A stretch of DNA of 64,000 nucleotides from Legionella steigerwaltii (lineage in GTDB: Bacteria; Pseudomonadota; Gammaproteobacteria; Legionellales; Legionellaceae), in the NCBI RefSeq assembly GCF_001468065.1, contig NZ_LNYZ01000038.1, forward strand, positions 42,358 to 106,357, in the 5' to 3' direction. Each line of letters starts with the position of its first letter. Position 1 is the first letter of the stretch. Shown one piece after another: positions 36,424-46,488 of this stretch. The position numbers and the translations under genes were made by a program. A model generated the notes under the pieces. It ran no database searches. It saw only the letters and a program-made list of their open reading frames with translations, and had not been told where the DNA came from.

Positions 36424-39400
36424 TTAAAAAAGAACAGCAACTCCTAATGTGATTGTATCTTGAGTGGTAGCCTCTCCCTGACTTCGAAGAATCCTCTTAA
36501 GAGCACCGTATTCTTCATCATGTTCGTACTCTGTAAAAATATTAAGCCCTGGCTTAATACGATAATAAGGTCTAAGGATATAACGCATTTGGTTTAAGCC
36601 ATTGCCAATTTCATTTTTGACTACAGTATGAGTAGCCAAAATGCTGCGAATTCCTGTGAGGAAGAAGAAGTTATTGGTCAGCTGGTTAGCCCGAGCCAAC
36701 TGAATGTCAAACTTCACGCTGCCATCACGGTAATAGGTTCTAATGTTGGTATCAATGTAATAAGGCATCACCCCTTCAATACCAATACCAGGTTGCCAAT
36801 AAGGGCCTCCCGGGCGATAAAAATAATTGACCCCACCTTTAACAGCCCAAAACTGACTAATCAAATGCCAATAAAACACATCGATGTCCGCATTTTCAAC
36901 GGATCCTTTATAAATTTCCGCATCCTCAGTATACAACTGGAGCTTATTGTAATCTGGGCCATAGAGGCCTCTAAAAGACATTTCCTGAGCATTATGAAAA
37001 GGATCTTCACCCAGCTCGATATAGCTTGAGCGATAGAAGCCTTGATGATGCCCTGCGGGGTGTTTGATGAGCGCAGTATCCAGCGGCATGACTTCGTCTT
37101 CTCGTACGATAGGTCGATTGATGTAGGCTTGCTGAACAGCGTAATGCTCTGGCTTTCGAGTGCCGTTGGCAATCTCAATGATGGTGGTGTATTGAAATAC
37201 GCGTGCCATGCCCGCCGTCATGTGCAGAAGATGGTGGCAATGGAAAAACCACTGACCGCTGGCTTCAGTATCAAAATCGGCAACGGCAGTCGCCCCTGGA
37301 GGGACTTCAATGGTATGTAGTAACGGATCGTAAGCCCCATGACCATTGCGTAAAATAAACCAATGGCCATGAATATGCATGGGGTGACGCATCATCGAAT
37401 TGTTGGTAAAAATAATCCGATAACGCTTTCCTGGCTCAATCAGAATCGGCTTGGCCTTGTATTCCGGTAAGCCATTAATAAACCAGATATAACGGTCCAT
37501 GTAACCAAACAATTCCATTTTAATAATCCCATCGACTGGTATATTCGGGTTGTTGGTTTTCACTGCTCCTTTTAACTCTTGATATTTGGTTCCTAGGGTG
37601 CTGGCTTTTGCTGAATCAGCCGGCTCTATCTTATCGCCTATGATGGTCGGCTCAATGGGCATCTTCATGTTCATGGAATCATTCATCGACATGCCCTGCT
37701 CCATAGGCCCATCAGACTTCATGTTCTTATTCATAGACATATCATTAGCAGAGTTAGACGTCTTACTCTGGCTCATTGCGCTATGATTCATGTCCGGCAT
37801 AGCCATGCTCTTGTTCATTGCGGTCGATGAGGAGTCAGATTTCATTTGAGCAGCGTTAGACGTCTTATTCTGGCCCATTGCCCCATGATTCATGCCCGAC
37901 ATGTCCATGCTCTTGTTCATTGCGGTCGATGAGGGGTCAGATTTCATTTGAGCAGAGTTAGACGTCTTACTCTGACTCATTGCGCCATGATTCATGCCCG
38001 GCATGTCCATGCTCTTGTTCATCGAGGTCGATGAGGATTTGGACTTCATTGATGCGGTGTGTGCGGAATGATTGGATGCATTGTCCATTTTCTTTTGGGC
38101 AGTCATGGAGGACATCGAGTGATTAGCACTTTGCGAACTCATTGTCTTGGAGTGCGAAGGCATAGTCATGGAAGGTTTCATTGCCGGTGATGATGTTTTT
38201 TTGTTCATCAAGGCGTGTTGTTGATTTCCACTCATCGCCCCGCCATTCATAGACTGCATCATATTGGCCATCATTTCTCTTGTGACAGGAAGTGGCTCAG
38301 GGAAAGGAGTCACTTGCTGATAGTTGACGACTTGATTAGGATGGGTCATTAAGGCCCCATAGACTTTACCCAGAGTATCAATCGACTCGGCATAAATAAT
38401 GTAAGGCTTGTTTTTTTGAATGGTCACCAGGATATCATAGGTTTCACCCGGTGCAATCCAAAAATCCTCAATGGGATAAGGGTCCACATCATTTCCCTGA
38501 ATGTGCACCATGTCCACTTTGGCATCAGGGATTTTGACCCGATAAATGGTACTTGCACCTGCGCCAATGAAGCGTAGCCGCACCGTATCCCCTACTTTCA
38601 CAGGAGCAGTCCAAGGATGCGATTTAGGATGACCATTTAATAAATACGCATCATACGCCACATCACTTAAGTCATAGATGCTCATACGCATTTGTTGCAT
38701 CATTTTATAATCGGCGATTAATTTTTTTCGCTCTTCAGGAGAGGCGTTACGATAATCATGAAGAAATTTCATGAGTGAGGGTTGCAGGGGAAATCGAGGA
38801 CTGTAATAGTCGCCGTCTTTTTTTAAATTCGCAAGCACTTGTTCCGCAGGGGTGTTGCTCCAATCGGATAACACCACCACATAATCTTTGGTGTAGTGAT
38901 AGCTTGGAGGATTGGGTGGATCAATAATAAAAGTCCCATACAAACCTTCTTGTTCTTGAACCTTGGCATGGGCGTGGTACCAATAGGTCCCCCTTTGGTA
39001 CAGTTTAAAGCGATAATGGAACACCCCTCCAGGCGGAATTGGTTTTTGACTCACCTCATCCACCCCGTCCATTTGCCAAGGGACTAAAAGACCATGCCAA
39101 TGAATGGACGTTCCCTCATCCAAATGGTTGTACACATTGATGGTGACATCATCCCCTTCTTTAAAATGCAGAGTCGGTGCTGGAATTTGCCCATTGACGG
39201 CAATAGCGCGTCTTAGTTTGCCTGCAAAATTCACCGTTTTATAAGCGACTACCAAATTAACCGTACGCTTTGCTCCACCTGTCATAGTGAGCGGTTTCAC
39301 TGTTCTGACAGATTGTTTTTTAGCGATAGGTTGTTCCATTTTGTATTGTGCAGGTTTCGATTGAGACGGTGTAGTCTTGGGAGAAGGTAACGGTTGTGTT

Positions 39401-39510
39401 GAAGCACCATGTTGCTCATGCTGGGCAAACAAAGCAGAAGAACTGAGCAGTAAAAAGGAAAAAATGAAGCAATAGTTCCTTATCGAACAACGCAAGTCCT
39501 TATGTACCAT
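36424..39510 (-). CDS. CopA-type multicopper oxidase fused to CopB-type outer-membrane domain
   Basis: This is a 1028-residue protein. A signal peptide (residues about 10-30) is followed by cupredoxin domains with SIHWHGLLVP and YWYHAHAKVQ. A Met/Ser/His-rich linker of about 220 residues includes three 34-residue repeats (about 488-589). The C-terminal oxidase motifs MHIHGHWF (about 705) and FFHCHHLLHMTAGM (about 760) then follow. After about residue 805 the sequence is CopB-like (HHQGFYRSSYIELGEDPF, then beta-barrel strands to AVLF). The first half matches CopA/PcoA Cu(I) oxidases. CopA and CopB are normally separate genes. ATG 39510 is chosen for an AAGG site. Confidence 0.9.
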   Translation of the reverse strand: MVHKDLRCSIRNYCFIFSFLLLSSSALFAQHEQHGASTQPLPSPKTTPSQSKPAQYKMEQPIAKKQSVRTVKPLTMTGGAKRTVNLVVAYKTVNFAGKLRRAIAVNGQIPAPTLHFKEGDDVTINVYNHLDEGTSIHWHGLLVPWQMDGVDEVSQKPIPPGGVFHYRFKLYQRGTYWYHAHAKVQEQEGLYGTFIIDPPNPPSYHYTKDYVVVLSDWSNTPAEQVLANLKKDGDYYSPRFPLQPSLMKFLHDYRNASPEERKKLIADYKMMQQMRMSIYDLSDVAYDAYLLNGHPKSHPWTAPVKVGDTVRLRFIGAGASTIYRVKIPDAKVDMVHIQGNDVDPYPIEDFWIAPGETYDILVTIQKNKPYIIYAESIDTLGKVYGALMTHPNQVVNYQQVTPFPEPLPVTREMMANMMQSMNGGAMSGNQQHALMNKKTSSPAMKPSMTMPSHSKTMSSQSANHSMSSMTAQKKMDNASNHSAHTASMKSKSSSTSMNKSMDMPGMNHGAMSQSKTSNSAQMKSDPSSTAMNKSMDMSGMNHGAMGQNKTSNAAQMKSDSSSTAMNKSMAMPDMNHSAMSQSKTSNSANDMSMNKNMKSDGPMEQGMSMNDSMNMKMPIEPTIIGDKIEPADSAKASTLGTKYQELKGAVKTNNPNIPVDGIIKMELFGYMDRYIWFINGLPEYKAKPILIEPGKRYRIIFTNNSMMRHPMHIHGHWFILRNGHGAYDPLLHTIEVPPGATAVADFDTEASGQWFFHCHHLLHMTAGMARVFQYTTIIEIANGTRKPEHYAVQQAYINRPIVREDEVMPLDTALIKHPAGHHQGFYRSSYIELGEDPFHNAQEMSFRGLYGPDYNKLQLYTEDAEIYKGSVENADIDVFYWHLISQFWAVKGGVNYFYRPGGPYWQPGIGIEGVMPYYIDTNIRTYYRDGSVKFDIQLARANQLTNNFFFLTGIRSILATHTVVKNEIGNGLNQMRYILRPYYRIKPGLNIFTEYEHDEEYGALKRILRSQGEATTQDTITLGVAVLF
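37744..38049 (-). repeat. Three 102-bp tandem repeats in the oxidase gene
   Basis: Three near-identical 34-codon units begin at 38049, 37947 and 37845. Each encodes a block like MNKSMDMPGMNHGAMSQSKT. Met and His spacing suits Cu(I) or Cu(II) binding. Repeat number may vary between strains. Confidence 0.9.
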
Positions 39511-39536
39511 GTTTGTATCCTTCCATAAAAATTGTA

Positions 39537-40025
39537 TTAATGCGGCGATACCGTCTGTTTTGCTTTGACAGGTAGAACACCATACCCATACCGATAGACT
39601 AATTCCGCTCCATACCAAGCCGTCGTAAGCAACAGCACTTGCACCAGGAACAATACCATTAAGAAAATCAGCGTCGGTTTTTGGCGTTTAATATAACGCC
39701 AAACCACCCAGAAAGCCATAAGTAAAATGGCACTCGCGCTACCGAGTGCCCAGTTGCGGTGAATCACTTTTACGGCATGCACCATAGCCCCATGTTTCAC
39801 CGTATAAAAAGCATAAAACCCAGCGGACACCGTGGTCACCGTGCTTAATGCGGCCAGCCATAAACACCAACGAGCTACTATTTCCAATTCGACAATCAAG
39901 GGCTTGGTGTTCCAATGAGTGTAAGAAGCTAGGTAGATTAGGGCATAAAGAATCACCGAAACAGTAAATAAGGCCACAGTAAAATGGACAAAAATGGGGT
40001 GCCAATTGGGGATAATTTCTATCAT
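39537..40025 (-). CDS. DUF2231 membrane protein
   Basis: This is a 162-residue protein with four membrane helices. The N-terminal PNWHPIFVHFTVALF is the DUF2231 signature, and conserved His residues (HGAMVHAVKVIHRNWALG) are likely haem or metal ligands. It lies 26 bases upstream of the fused oxidase gene on the same strand, so it is probably co-transcribed. Function is not established. Confidence 0.8.
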   Translation of the reverse strand: MIEIIPNWHPIFVHFTVALFTVSVILYALIYLASYTHWNTKPLIVELEIVARWCLWLAALSTVTTVSAGFYAFYTVKHGAMVHAVKVIHRNWALGSASAILLMAFWVVWRYIKRQKPTLIFLMVLFLVQVLLLTTAWYGAELVYRYGYGVLPVKAKQTVSPH

Positions 40026-40253
40026 GGTCGATGCGTTCCTTATTCCAGTTAGGGAACCAACATCCCATTCCCTCGTTTCTTCTTATAAAAAAATAGCCAA
40101 ATGGCTATTCGGTTAACCCCTTTTAATTTCTTATTTTTGTCAATTGAATCGTTATCCGTTATGCTAAATGCCAAAGATGGAAATAGCAACAATACACCCT
40201 GTTGTTTTTTAGTCGTTGGCAAGGACAAGAACAATCATTTTGAAGGAATGATT

Positions 40254-40409
40254 ATGAACGCTAAGGATTGTTTTACAGAGAATGACTACGAAGAAAAAAC
40301 TAAAGAAACTAGCCCTCTTTTTGATGAGAAAGAGGGTCATGAAGCCAGGGATTTAGAGAATGAAATGAACCTTGACGAGGAGTTTGATGCCATACGCTCC
40401 ATGAATTAG
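40254..40409 (+). CDS. Small acidic hypothetical protein
   Basis: This 51-residue product (MNAKDCFTENDYEEKTKET..) is strongly acidic and predicted soluble. ATG 40254 is chosen because GAAGGA lies six bases upstream; the frame extends upstream without a ribosome site. It converges on the DUF3141 gene with only 12 bases between stops. No family is recognised. Confidence 0.45.
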   Translation: MNAKDCFTENDYEEKTKETSPLFDEKEGHEARDLENEMNLDEEFDAIRSMN

Positions 40410-40421
40410 CTTCCTCGCCTG

Positions 40422-42101
40422 TTAATCAGGATCCTTATAGAGCGCTTCAAACCAATTCGTCATGACATCATTACGCATGATTCGGACCAATTCCAACGAA
40501 TCCCTCATCATCTGCGCAAAATCATGCTCTATTTTTTTAAAACAATTGTTCTCTGTGACCATGCGACGATTGGCTTGAACGGGTGGGCCTAATCGTTCGA
40601 TTGCTTTCATCAACGGATTCACTTTTTCAGAAAACACATAGCGACTAAAGCGCATGGGATGAGTTTTCTCAAGCCACCAGGATAAGAACGGATTACTTAA
40701 GCCTTGTACCAAAGATTGCGTTGTTTTTTGGTAAATCGAATCATTGGCTTCGGATGTTTGGCGAACCTTGTCAAACGGCTCTGTGGAGCTCGTTGTGCAA
40801 AGCTCTGTGAGTTCACGCTCTTCAAAACGCACATGATATTGTTCTTTACTGCAATCGGGATCGCCCGTTGGGTTAATAATCATCATTTCATAAAGCCCCG
40901 GCGGCAATTGCTCAATGGCATCACTATGCTCTAAAATGGCGCGATGGTGCAAACGAACGACTTTAGCTGAGACAAAAATCCCTAAATGCCCAACGGAGGG
41001 GTGAAGAAGATAAACGACTCGCTGTTTGGCTTTTTTCAATGCGTGTGTCGTAGGATAAATCGTCCTTATCCAATGCAAAGCCTGCCTCGGTGGGGTAATT
41101 TGATCGCCTTGGGATGCAAAAAGAACGATGGGACTTCGAATGCGTTTCAAATCGTAAACACATCCTTTATGAATTGGCATTTCACCACGCTCCAATTGAT
41201 TGCCAATAAAAAGTTGAGTCACTGTCGCCATTATCTCTTCTTGGCTAAATTGGTAAAAACCATTCCACCAGCGTTCAAACTCTAAAAATCGCTCACGTTC
41301 TGCATCGATTTCATCAAATAAACCATAATACTTATCCCAAATGGCCGTGGTGGGATTGAGTAACTCAAAATTAGAGACCAACCAGGCCCCATCCAATATC
41401 CCTTCTTTTAAATCCGATAGAAAACGGGCACTCCAGGCACCACCCAAGAGCCCACCCAATAATTGCATGGGATTGGCTTCTTCTTCACTATTGGACCAAT
41501 AAGAAACCGGAGAACCATTCATGACCGTCAAGCCAACCGATCCCACACAATCAGAAGCCAATAAGGCCAGCATCCAACCGGCTTGGCAATTGCCATAAAG
41601 AATGGGGGCTTTGCCTTCATGCCAGGCTTGGACTTGTTCAACAAAATGGCGCAAAGTCATCAGGACATCGGCGAGCGTTTGATGAGGCACAGGATTAGGA
41701 TAAAAAATAACAAAGTACACCGGATGACCACTGTGCAGGGCAATGCCCACTTCAGAGTCCCGTTTAAACCCACCAATCCCTGGCCCATGGCCAGATCTGG
41801 GATCCACAATAATAACTGGATGAGCATTAGGATCAAAACATTCCTCAAAACACACATCGCCGACTTCAAGAATCTTAGCCAACGCATAATTCGTTTTGGG
41901 TTCCAATGAGTTCCCATCCAAAACGAATTCGTATTTAAAATGAAGCAGGGGTGGCAACCCTTGTTGTTCGTGCTCCATCATGTTATTGGCACGTTCACGT
42001 AACGTATCGCAAAACAAAATAGAACGCTGCCAAAAATCCAGTTGATAAGAAAAAAAATCATGCCCCATTTGATAAGGCGAGTCGATGTCTTGCTTGTCCA
42101 T
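40422..42101 (-). CDS. DUF3141 alpha/beta hydrolase (PHA synthase relative)
   Basis: This 559-residue protein is of the DUF3141 family, related to PHA synthases and depolymerases. The nucleophile box is GNCQAGW, with Cys in the place of the synthase cysteine. Other landmarks are VIIVDPRSGHGPGIGGFKRD near the N-terminus and an Asp/His pair in LFASQGDQITPP and HPSVGHLGIF. Activity is unproven. Together with phaB and phaC it suggests polyhydroxybutyrate handling in this region. Confidence 0.85.
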   Translation of the reverse strand: MDKQDIDSPYQMGHDFFSYQLDFWQRSILFCDTLRERANNMMEHEQQGLPPLLHFKYEFVLDGNSLEPKTNYALAKILEVGDVCFEECFDPNAHPVIIVDPRSGHGPGIGGFKRDSEVGIALHSGHPVYFVIFYPNPVPHQTLADVLMTLRHFVEQVQAWHEGKAPILYGNCQAGWMLALLASDCVGSVGLTVMNGSPVSYWSNSEEEANPMQLLGGLLGGAWSARFLSDLKEGILDGAWLVSNFELLNPTTAIWDKYYGLFDEIDAERERFLEFERWWNGFYQFSQEEIMATVTQLFIGNQLERGEMPIHKGCVYDLKRIRSPIVLFASQGDQITPPRQALHWIRTIYPTTHALKKAKQRVVYLLHPSVGHLGIFVSAKVVRLHHRAILEHSDAIEQLPPGLYEMMIINPTGDPDCSKEQYHVRFEERELTELCTTSSTEPFDKVRQTSEANDSIYQKTTQSLVQGLSNPFLSWWLEKTHPMRFSRYVFSEKVNPLMKAIERLGPPVQANRRMVTENNCFKKIEHDFAQMMRDSLELVRIMRNDVMTNWFEALYKDPD

Positions 42102-42337
42102 GTGTCACCACCATCCTGAATCATCCACATCTTATCTATTGTGGACTAGGAATAAGATTTTTACAAAAAATGTTTTCTCCATCGGATGACCGATATCATC
42201 AAGATACCGTGGAGACAACGACTGCTCAAGGAAGTAATTAAAGGGAATTAATTAATACAAAATCAAGTCTCAACCGTTTGTTGTTGGGCAGTAGATAATC
42301 TATTATGGTACTCAATCATTTGATAAAGAAGAATCTC

Positions 42338-42649
42338 ATGAACAAGATAAATTTTCTATTCTATTTATTAACCATGCTCGCCATATCCTTTGTCACCCTG
42401 GGTCATGGAACTACTGAGACCACAGAGAATGCGAACCAAACGAAACACATGTATCGTGGTTCCTCGATTACTCGTGAAGAGTTAACCCAAGTTGCGGATT
42501 TATCCTCGGCACGGGATCAAAAAGGCAATCCCGTGACCTTAGAAGAAGAAAGCTACTCGATTGGCTCTTTTACAAAAGGCACGGTGACTATCGTTCCCAA
42601 AAGCGGGAAAGCGGACGAGGTCATTACCTTGGATTTAAAACCCAATTAA
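42338..42649 (+). CDS. Secreted hypothetical protein
   Basis: This is a 103-residue protein with a signal peptide (FLFYLLTMLAISFVTLGHG). The mature part is small, polar and beta-rich (SYSIGSFTKGTVTIVPKSG). ATG 42338 is preferred, with AAGAAG upstream. No conserved motif is recognised. It is monocistronic and converges on a gene ending at 42824. Confidence 0.5.
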   Translation: MNKINFLFYLLTMLAISFVTLGHGTTETTENANQTKHMYRGSSITREELTQVADLSSARDQKGNPVTLEEESYSIGSFTKGTVTIVPKSGKADEVITLDLKPN

Positions 42650-42823
42650 TACATAAAAATCTGATCTTGCTCAATAGGAGCTGAAAATCCACTAGTCGCT
42701 TTGTACGTCATGATGTCTGTGCCTCTGAAAAGGGCCATTTGCTTCTAAAGCCTCGTTGCTTAAGGCGACAGTAATTGACAAATAAACCTCGAGCAACACC
42801 CTACACCATGACTCATTCCTTGA

Positions 42824-43276
42824 TTAATTAGGGGCATCTGAAGGATACAAAGCACGCAGCTGCGCCAACACTTTTTGTAATTTTCCCCAGTTGACTTCAG
42901 TCCCTTTTTTATCATTGGCATCGCCTGATTTATCAAGACGAGTGGCCAATTGACTGACGTAGCTTAGATTTTGCTGCAGTGTTTTTTTCTGTTCCTCTGA
43001 CAAATTCGTGCTTAACGCAGGTAATGCGTTGACTAAATCACGAATGGCAAACGCATGTTGGTGAATGGAGGTTAAATCATCACCACGGAGCACTTGATTC
43101 ATCGATGCCGCATGCTTATCTATTGCCTCCCAAAGGGCTGGAATCGTTTTGGGAATGGATTTCGTTGGCTCCTCAGTAGAATTAGCCATTGCTTGAGAAT
43201 ACCCAAAAACCAGCAAAACACTGGCGATAAGCCCCAACCAAAAATGGCTTTGTTGTTTCAAAGTCGTGTGTTTCAT
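42824..43276 (-). CDS. Periplasmic helical protein of the hel operon
   Basis: This is a 150-residue protein with a signal peptide (FWLGLIASVLLVFGYSQAMA). The mature part is helical, with HAASMNQVLRGDDLTSIHQHAFAIRDLVNALP, reminiscent of small four-helix metal-related periplasmic proteins. Its start overlaps the end of the RND pump gene by four bases (ATGA), so it is the fourth gene of that operon. A metal chaperone role is possible but not shown. Confidence 0.6.
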   Translation of the reverse strand: MKHTTLKQQSHFWLGLIASVLLVFGYSQAMANSTEEPTKSIPKTIPALWEAIDKHAASMNQVLRGDDLTSIHQHAFAIRDLVNALPALSTNLSEEQKKTLQQNLSYVSQLATRLDKSGDANDKKGTEVNWGKLQKVLAQLRALYPSDAPN

Positions 43277-46200
43277 TTTTTTTCTCCTTGCTCTGTTTTA
43301 TCCTTTTGTCTTCGCTTTTCTCGCCATGCTTCCATGGCATTATAGACTGTAGGTACCACTAACATATTGAGTACCGTAGAAGTCAATAATCCCCCCAAAA
43401 GCACCTGAGCCAAAGGGCGCTCCAATTCCTTACCCGCAGGCGAACCCCACAACAAGGGAATTAAGCCCAGGGCTGCTGTGGCAGCAGTCATTAATACCGG
43501 CACCAAGCGGTCCATAGTGCCATTAATAACCACTTGTTCCCGAGTTTTTCCCTGCAATCGCAGTTGGTTGTAATGACTCACTAAAATGATTCCATTTCTC
43601 GCAGCAATTCCAAACAGCGTAATAAATCCAATCATGGCCGCCACACTCATCTCGCCACTCACCAAAAACAGAGAAATGACCCCGCCAATGAGTGCCAAAG
43701 GCAAATTAAACATCACCAATAACGCTTCTCTAAACGTGCCAAAGGCTTTATGCAACAAAATCAACATAATAAAAATCACCAAGCCACCAAAGACCAAAAT
43801 CACTCGAGAGGCTTGTTGCTGACTTTCAAATTGGCCGCCGTATTGAATAAAATAACCGGTGGGGAGTTTGATTTTTTCCTGTACTTCTTGTTGCACTTCG
43901 GCAATCACGCTGCCTAAATCGCGGCCCTGTACATTGAACGAAATCACTAACAACCGCTGCACGTTCTCACGATTAATGGCAAAAGGTTGCGGTTCCAATG
44001 CAATCTCTGCCACAGCTCGCAATGGGATTTGTGCATTGCTGTCTTCTCCTACGCCATGAGCATCGATCAACATGTTTTGAATGTCCTTGACGCTGTCACG
44101 TCCTGGTTTATCCATGCGCAAATACAAATCAAACGTTCGTTGCCCTTCTAAAACACTGGAAACACTCACTCCATTCAAAAGCACCTGTACGTCTTCCGAA
44201 ATCTGTCCCACATTGACCCCATAGCGCGCTGCTTTTTCGCGATCAAGTTGAATCACCAATTGGGGTACTTTAATCTGCTGCTCCTTATTCACATCCACCA
44301 CCCCGGGTACTGATTGTAACAAAGCCTCCATCGATTGCCCTAATTCATTGAGGGTGGATAAATTATCCCCAAAAATCTTAACGGCCACTTGAGCTCTTAC
44401 CCCAGAAAGCACTTCATCCATACGATGAGCAATAAACTGTCCCACATTAAACACAGCACCTGGAATATTGGCCAAATCGGCCCGAATTCGACGCAGCAAT
44501 TCATCAGGCCTCATGGACTTGTCTTTATCAAAGTTAAGACGCACATCAAATTCACTGATGTTAGGGGGTAGAGCATCTTCATCCAATTCACTGCGCCCTG
44601 CCCGCTGCGCAATGGAAATTACTTGCGGATAGCGAAGTAATGCTTTTTGCACTTGTTGTCCTAAACGCATGGATTCATCCAGTGAGGTTCCCGGCAAGGT
44701 ACTCATCACGACAATAAAGTTGCCCTCATGAAACTCCGGTAAAAAGGAAGTACCAAAAAAAGGAAGTAAGGCCAGGGCAAAGACAAAAGCCGATAAAGCA
44801 AACGCAAGAACCGTTTTGCAGTGTGAGATAGACCATTGAAGTGCCGTTAAAAAATGTTTTTTAAGCCACAAGACAAAGCGAGTTTCGCGCTCTGCCTCAT
44901 GGTTACTTTCCTGTTCTACCGCATAATGCCGTTCCTTTTGCGACAAAGCATGCAAGCTCACTTCGGCATCGTGTTGTTTTTCTTGACGACGTACTAACAA
45001 CAGATAGCATAAGGCGGGTACCATGGTGATGGAGACCACTAAAGAACCTAACACTGAGGCAATATAAGCAATCGCTAAAGGACTAAAAATGTTCTTGGCA
45101 ATACCTGACAAAAAGAAAATAGGTAAAAAGACCAGACTAATGATGATTGTGGCATAAACCACGGAACTTCGAATTTCCAAAACCGCATCAAAAACCACTT
45201 GCATGGTGGGTAAAGGATGGGCTTCCTGACGATTAATTCGTAAACGATGCACGACGTTTTCAACGGTAATGATGCCGTCATCGACCACCTCACCAATGGC
45301 AATCGCCATACCGCCTAAAGTCATGGAATTAATACCAATGCCAAAATAATGAAGAACTAAAATACCGACCACGAACGAAACCGGCATGGACAAAAAGGTA
45401 ATCAATGAAGCACGCCAGTTCATCAAAAACACAAAAAGAATGGCGATAACAATCACAGCGCCTTCAAGGAGGGCACGAGTTAAATTGTGAATGGCGGATT
45501 CAATAAAATTGGCTTGACGAAAGACATTAGTCCTTAAGGTCACGTCGTGAGGTAGGGACTTTTTAATTTCAAAAAGTGCTTTTTCGACGTTCTCTGTGGT
45601 CGTGACCGTATCGGCTCCATAGGCTTTAGAAATAGTCCCAATCACCGCATGTTCTGCATTATAAGACGCATCACCCCGCTTAATTTCACCGCCAAAAGCA
45701 ACGTTTGCCACATTATTAATGGTAATAGGCACGCCATTACGAACCACAATCAGTGTTTTTTTGATGTCATCCAGTGTCTTAATCCGCCCAACAGTACTGA
45801 CTACGAATTCGGTTCCTGCCTGATGGACAAAAGCACCAGGCACATTTTGATTCGCAGAAGTCAGTGCTTGTCGCACGTCTTCGACCGTGATTCGATAAGC
45901 CAACATGCGCTCAGGAATGAGGCGTACCTGGTATTGCTTGACTTCCCCACCAAGGGATACCACAGAAGCCACACCACCTAATGCTAAAATCCGGGGACGA
46001 ATTGTCCAATCCGAAATGGTGCGCAACGTTTCAGGACTTGCCGTGCGACTCATCAACGCGTATTTCACGAGCCACCCCACAGCCGACGTAACCGGTAACA
46101 TGATGGGTGACGCAACACCAGGAGGAAGGCGATTCACTACTTGTTGAATGCGTTCATTCACCAACTGGCGATTGCGGTAAATGTCGCTCTGATCGTCAAA

Positions 46201-46488
46201 CACCACCGTAATGGTGGAAAGCCCCACGGACGTTTTAGAGCGCACACTGACAACGCCTGGCGTGCCATTAATCGCACTTTCCAAAGGATAGGTAATTAAG
46301 GTTTCCACATCTTGGGTCGCCATGCCAGGCGCTTGGGTTTGTACCACCACTTGGGGTGGTGCAAATTCAGGAAACACATCCACCGGCATTTGTTTTAGGG
46401 TATAACCACCCAGCAAGCAAAAAATAATCGTTAACGCCAAAATTAAGGGGCGATTATGTAAAGACCAGGCGATGAGGTGAGTAAACAT
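43273..46488 (-). CDS. helA: HelA/CzcA-type heavy-metal RND efflux pump
   Basis: This is a 1071-residue inner-membrane pump of the HME-RND family with twelve helices in the usual pattern and two large periplasmic loops. The N-terminus PVDVFPEFAPPQVVVQTQAP is diagnostic. The charged helix-4 motif reads AIAIGEVVDDGIITVENV. This lacks the first Asp of the Zn-type CzcA motif but keeps the second Asp and the Glu, so substrate (Co, Zn, Ni or Cu) cannot be set by eye. Start follows directly after the helB stop. It exchanges protons for metal as part of the HelCBA tripartite complex. Confidence 0.92.
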   Translation of the reverse strand: MFTHLIAWSLHNRPLILALTIIFCLLGGYTLKQMPVDVFPEFAPPQVVVQTQAPGMATQDVETLITYPLESAINGTPGVVSVRSKTSVGLSTITVVFDDQSDIYRNRQLVNERIQQVVNRLPPGVASPIMLPVTSAVGWLVKYALMSRTASPETLRTISDWTIRPRILALGGVASVVSLGGEVKQYQVRLIPERMLAYRITVEDVRQALTSANQNVPGAFVHQAGTEFVVSTVGRIKTLDDIKKTLIVVRNGVPITINNVANVAFGGEIKRGDASYNAEHAVIGTISKAYGADTVTTTENVEKALFEIKKSLPHDVTLRTNVFRQANFIESAIHNLTRALLEGAVIVIAILFVFLMNWRASLITFLSMPVSFVVGILVLHYFGIGINSMTLGGMAIAIGEVVDDGIITVENVVHRLRINRQEAHPLPTMQVVFDAVLEIRSSVVYATIIISLVFLPIFFLSGIAKNIFSPLAIAYIASVLGSLVVSITMVPALCYLLLVRRQEKQHDAEVSLHALSQKERHYAVEQESNHEAERETRFVLWLKKHFLTALQWSISHCKTVLAFALSAFVFALALLPFFGTSFLPEFHEGNFIVVMSTLPGTSLDESMRLGQQVQKALLRYPQVISIAQRAGRSELDEDALPPNISEFDVRLNFDKDKSMRPDELLRRIRADLANIPGAVFNVGQFIAHRMDEVLSGVRAQVAVKIFGDNLSTLNELGQSMEALLQSVPGVVDVNKEQQIKVPQLVIQLDREKAARYGVNVGQISEDVQVLLNGVSVSSVLEGQRTFDLYLRMDKPGRDSVKDIQNMLIDAHGVGEDSNAQIPLRAVAEIALEPQPFAINRENVQRLLVISFNVQGRDLGSVIAEVQQEVQEKIKLPTGYFIQYGGQFESQQQASRVILVFGGLVIFIMLILLHKAFGTFREALLVMFNLPLALIGGVISLFLVSGEMSVAAMIGFITLFGIAARNGIILVSHYNQLRLQGKTREQVVINGTMDRLVPVLMTAATAALGLIPLLWGSPAGKELERPLAQVLLGGLLTSTVLNMLVVPTVYNAMEAWREKRRQKDKTEQGEKK

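Noticed and set aside
37744..38049. Repeat array that could be taken for a CRISPR
   Set aside because: The period is 102 bases, units are wholly coding and there are no short conserved repeats with unique spacers.
40101..40253. Upstream extension of the small acidic gene
   Set aside because: The extension is hydrophobic, lacks a ribosome site and the GAAGGA before 40254 is a better start.
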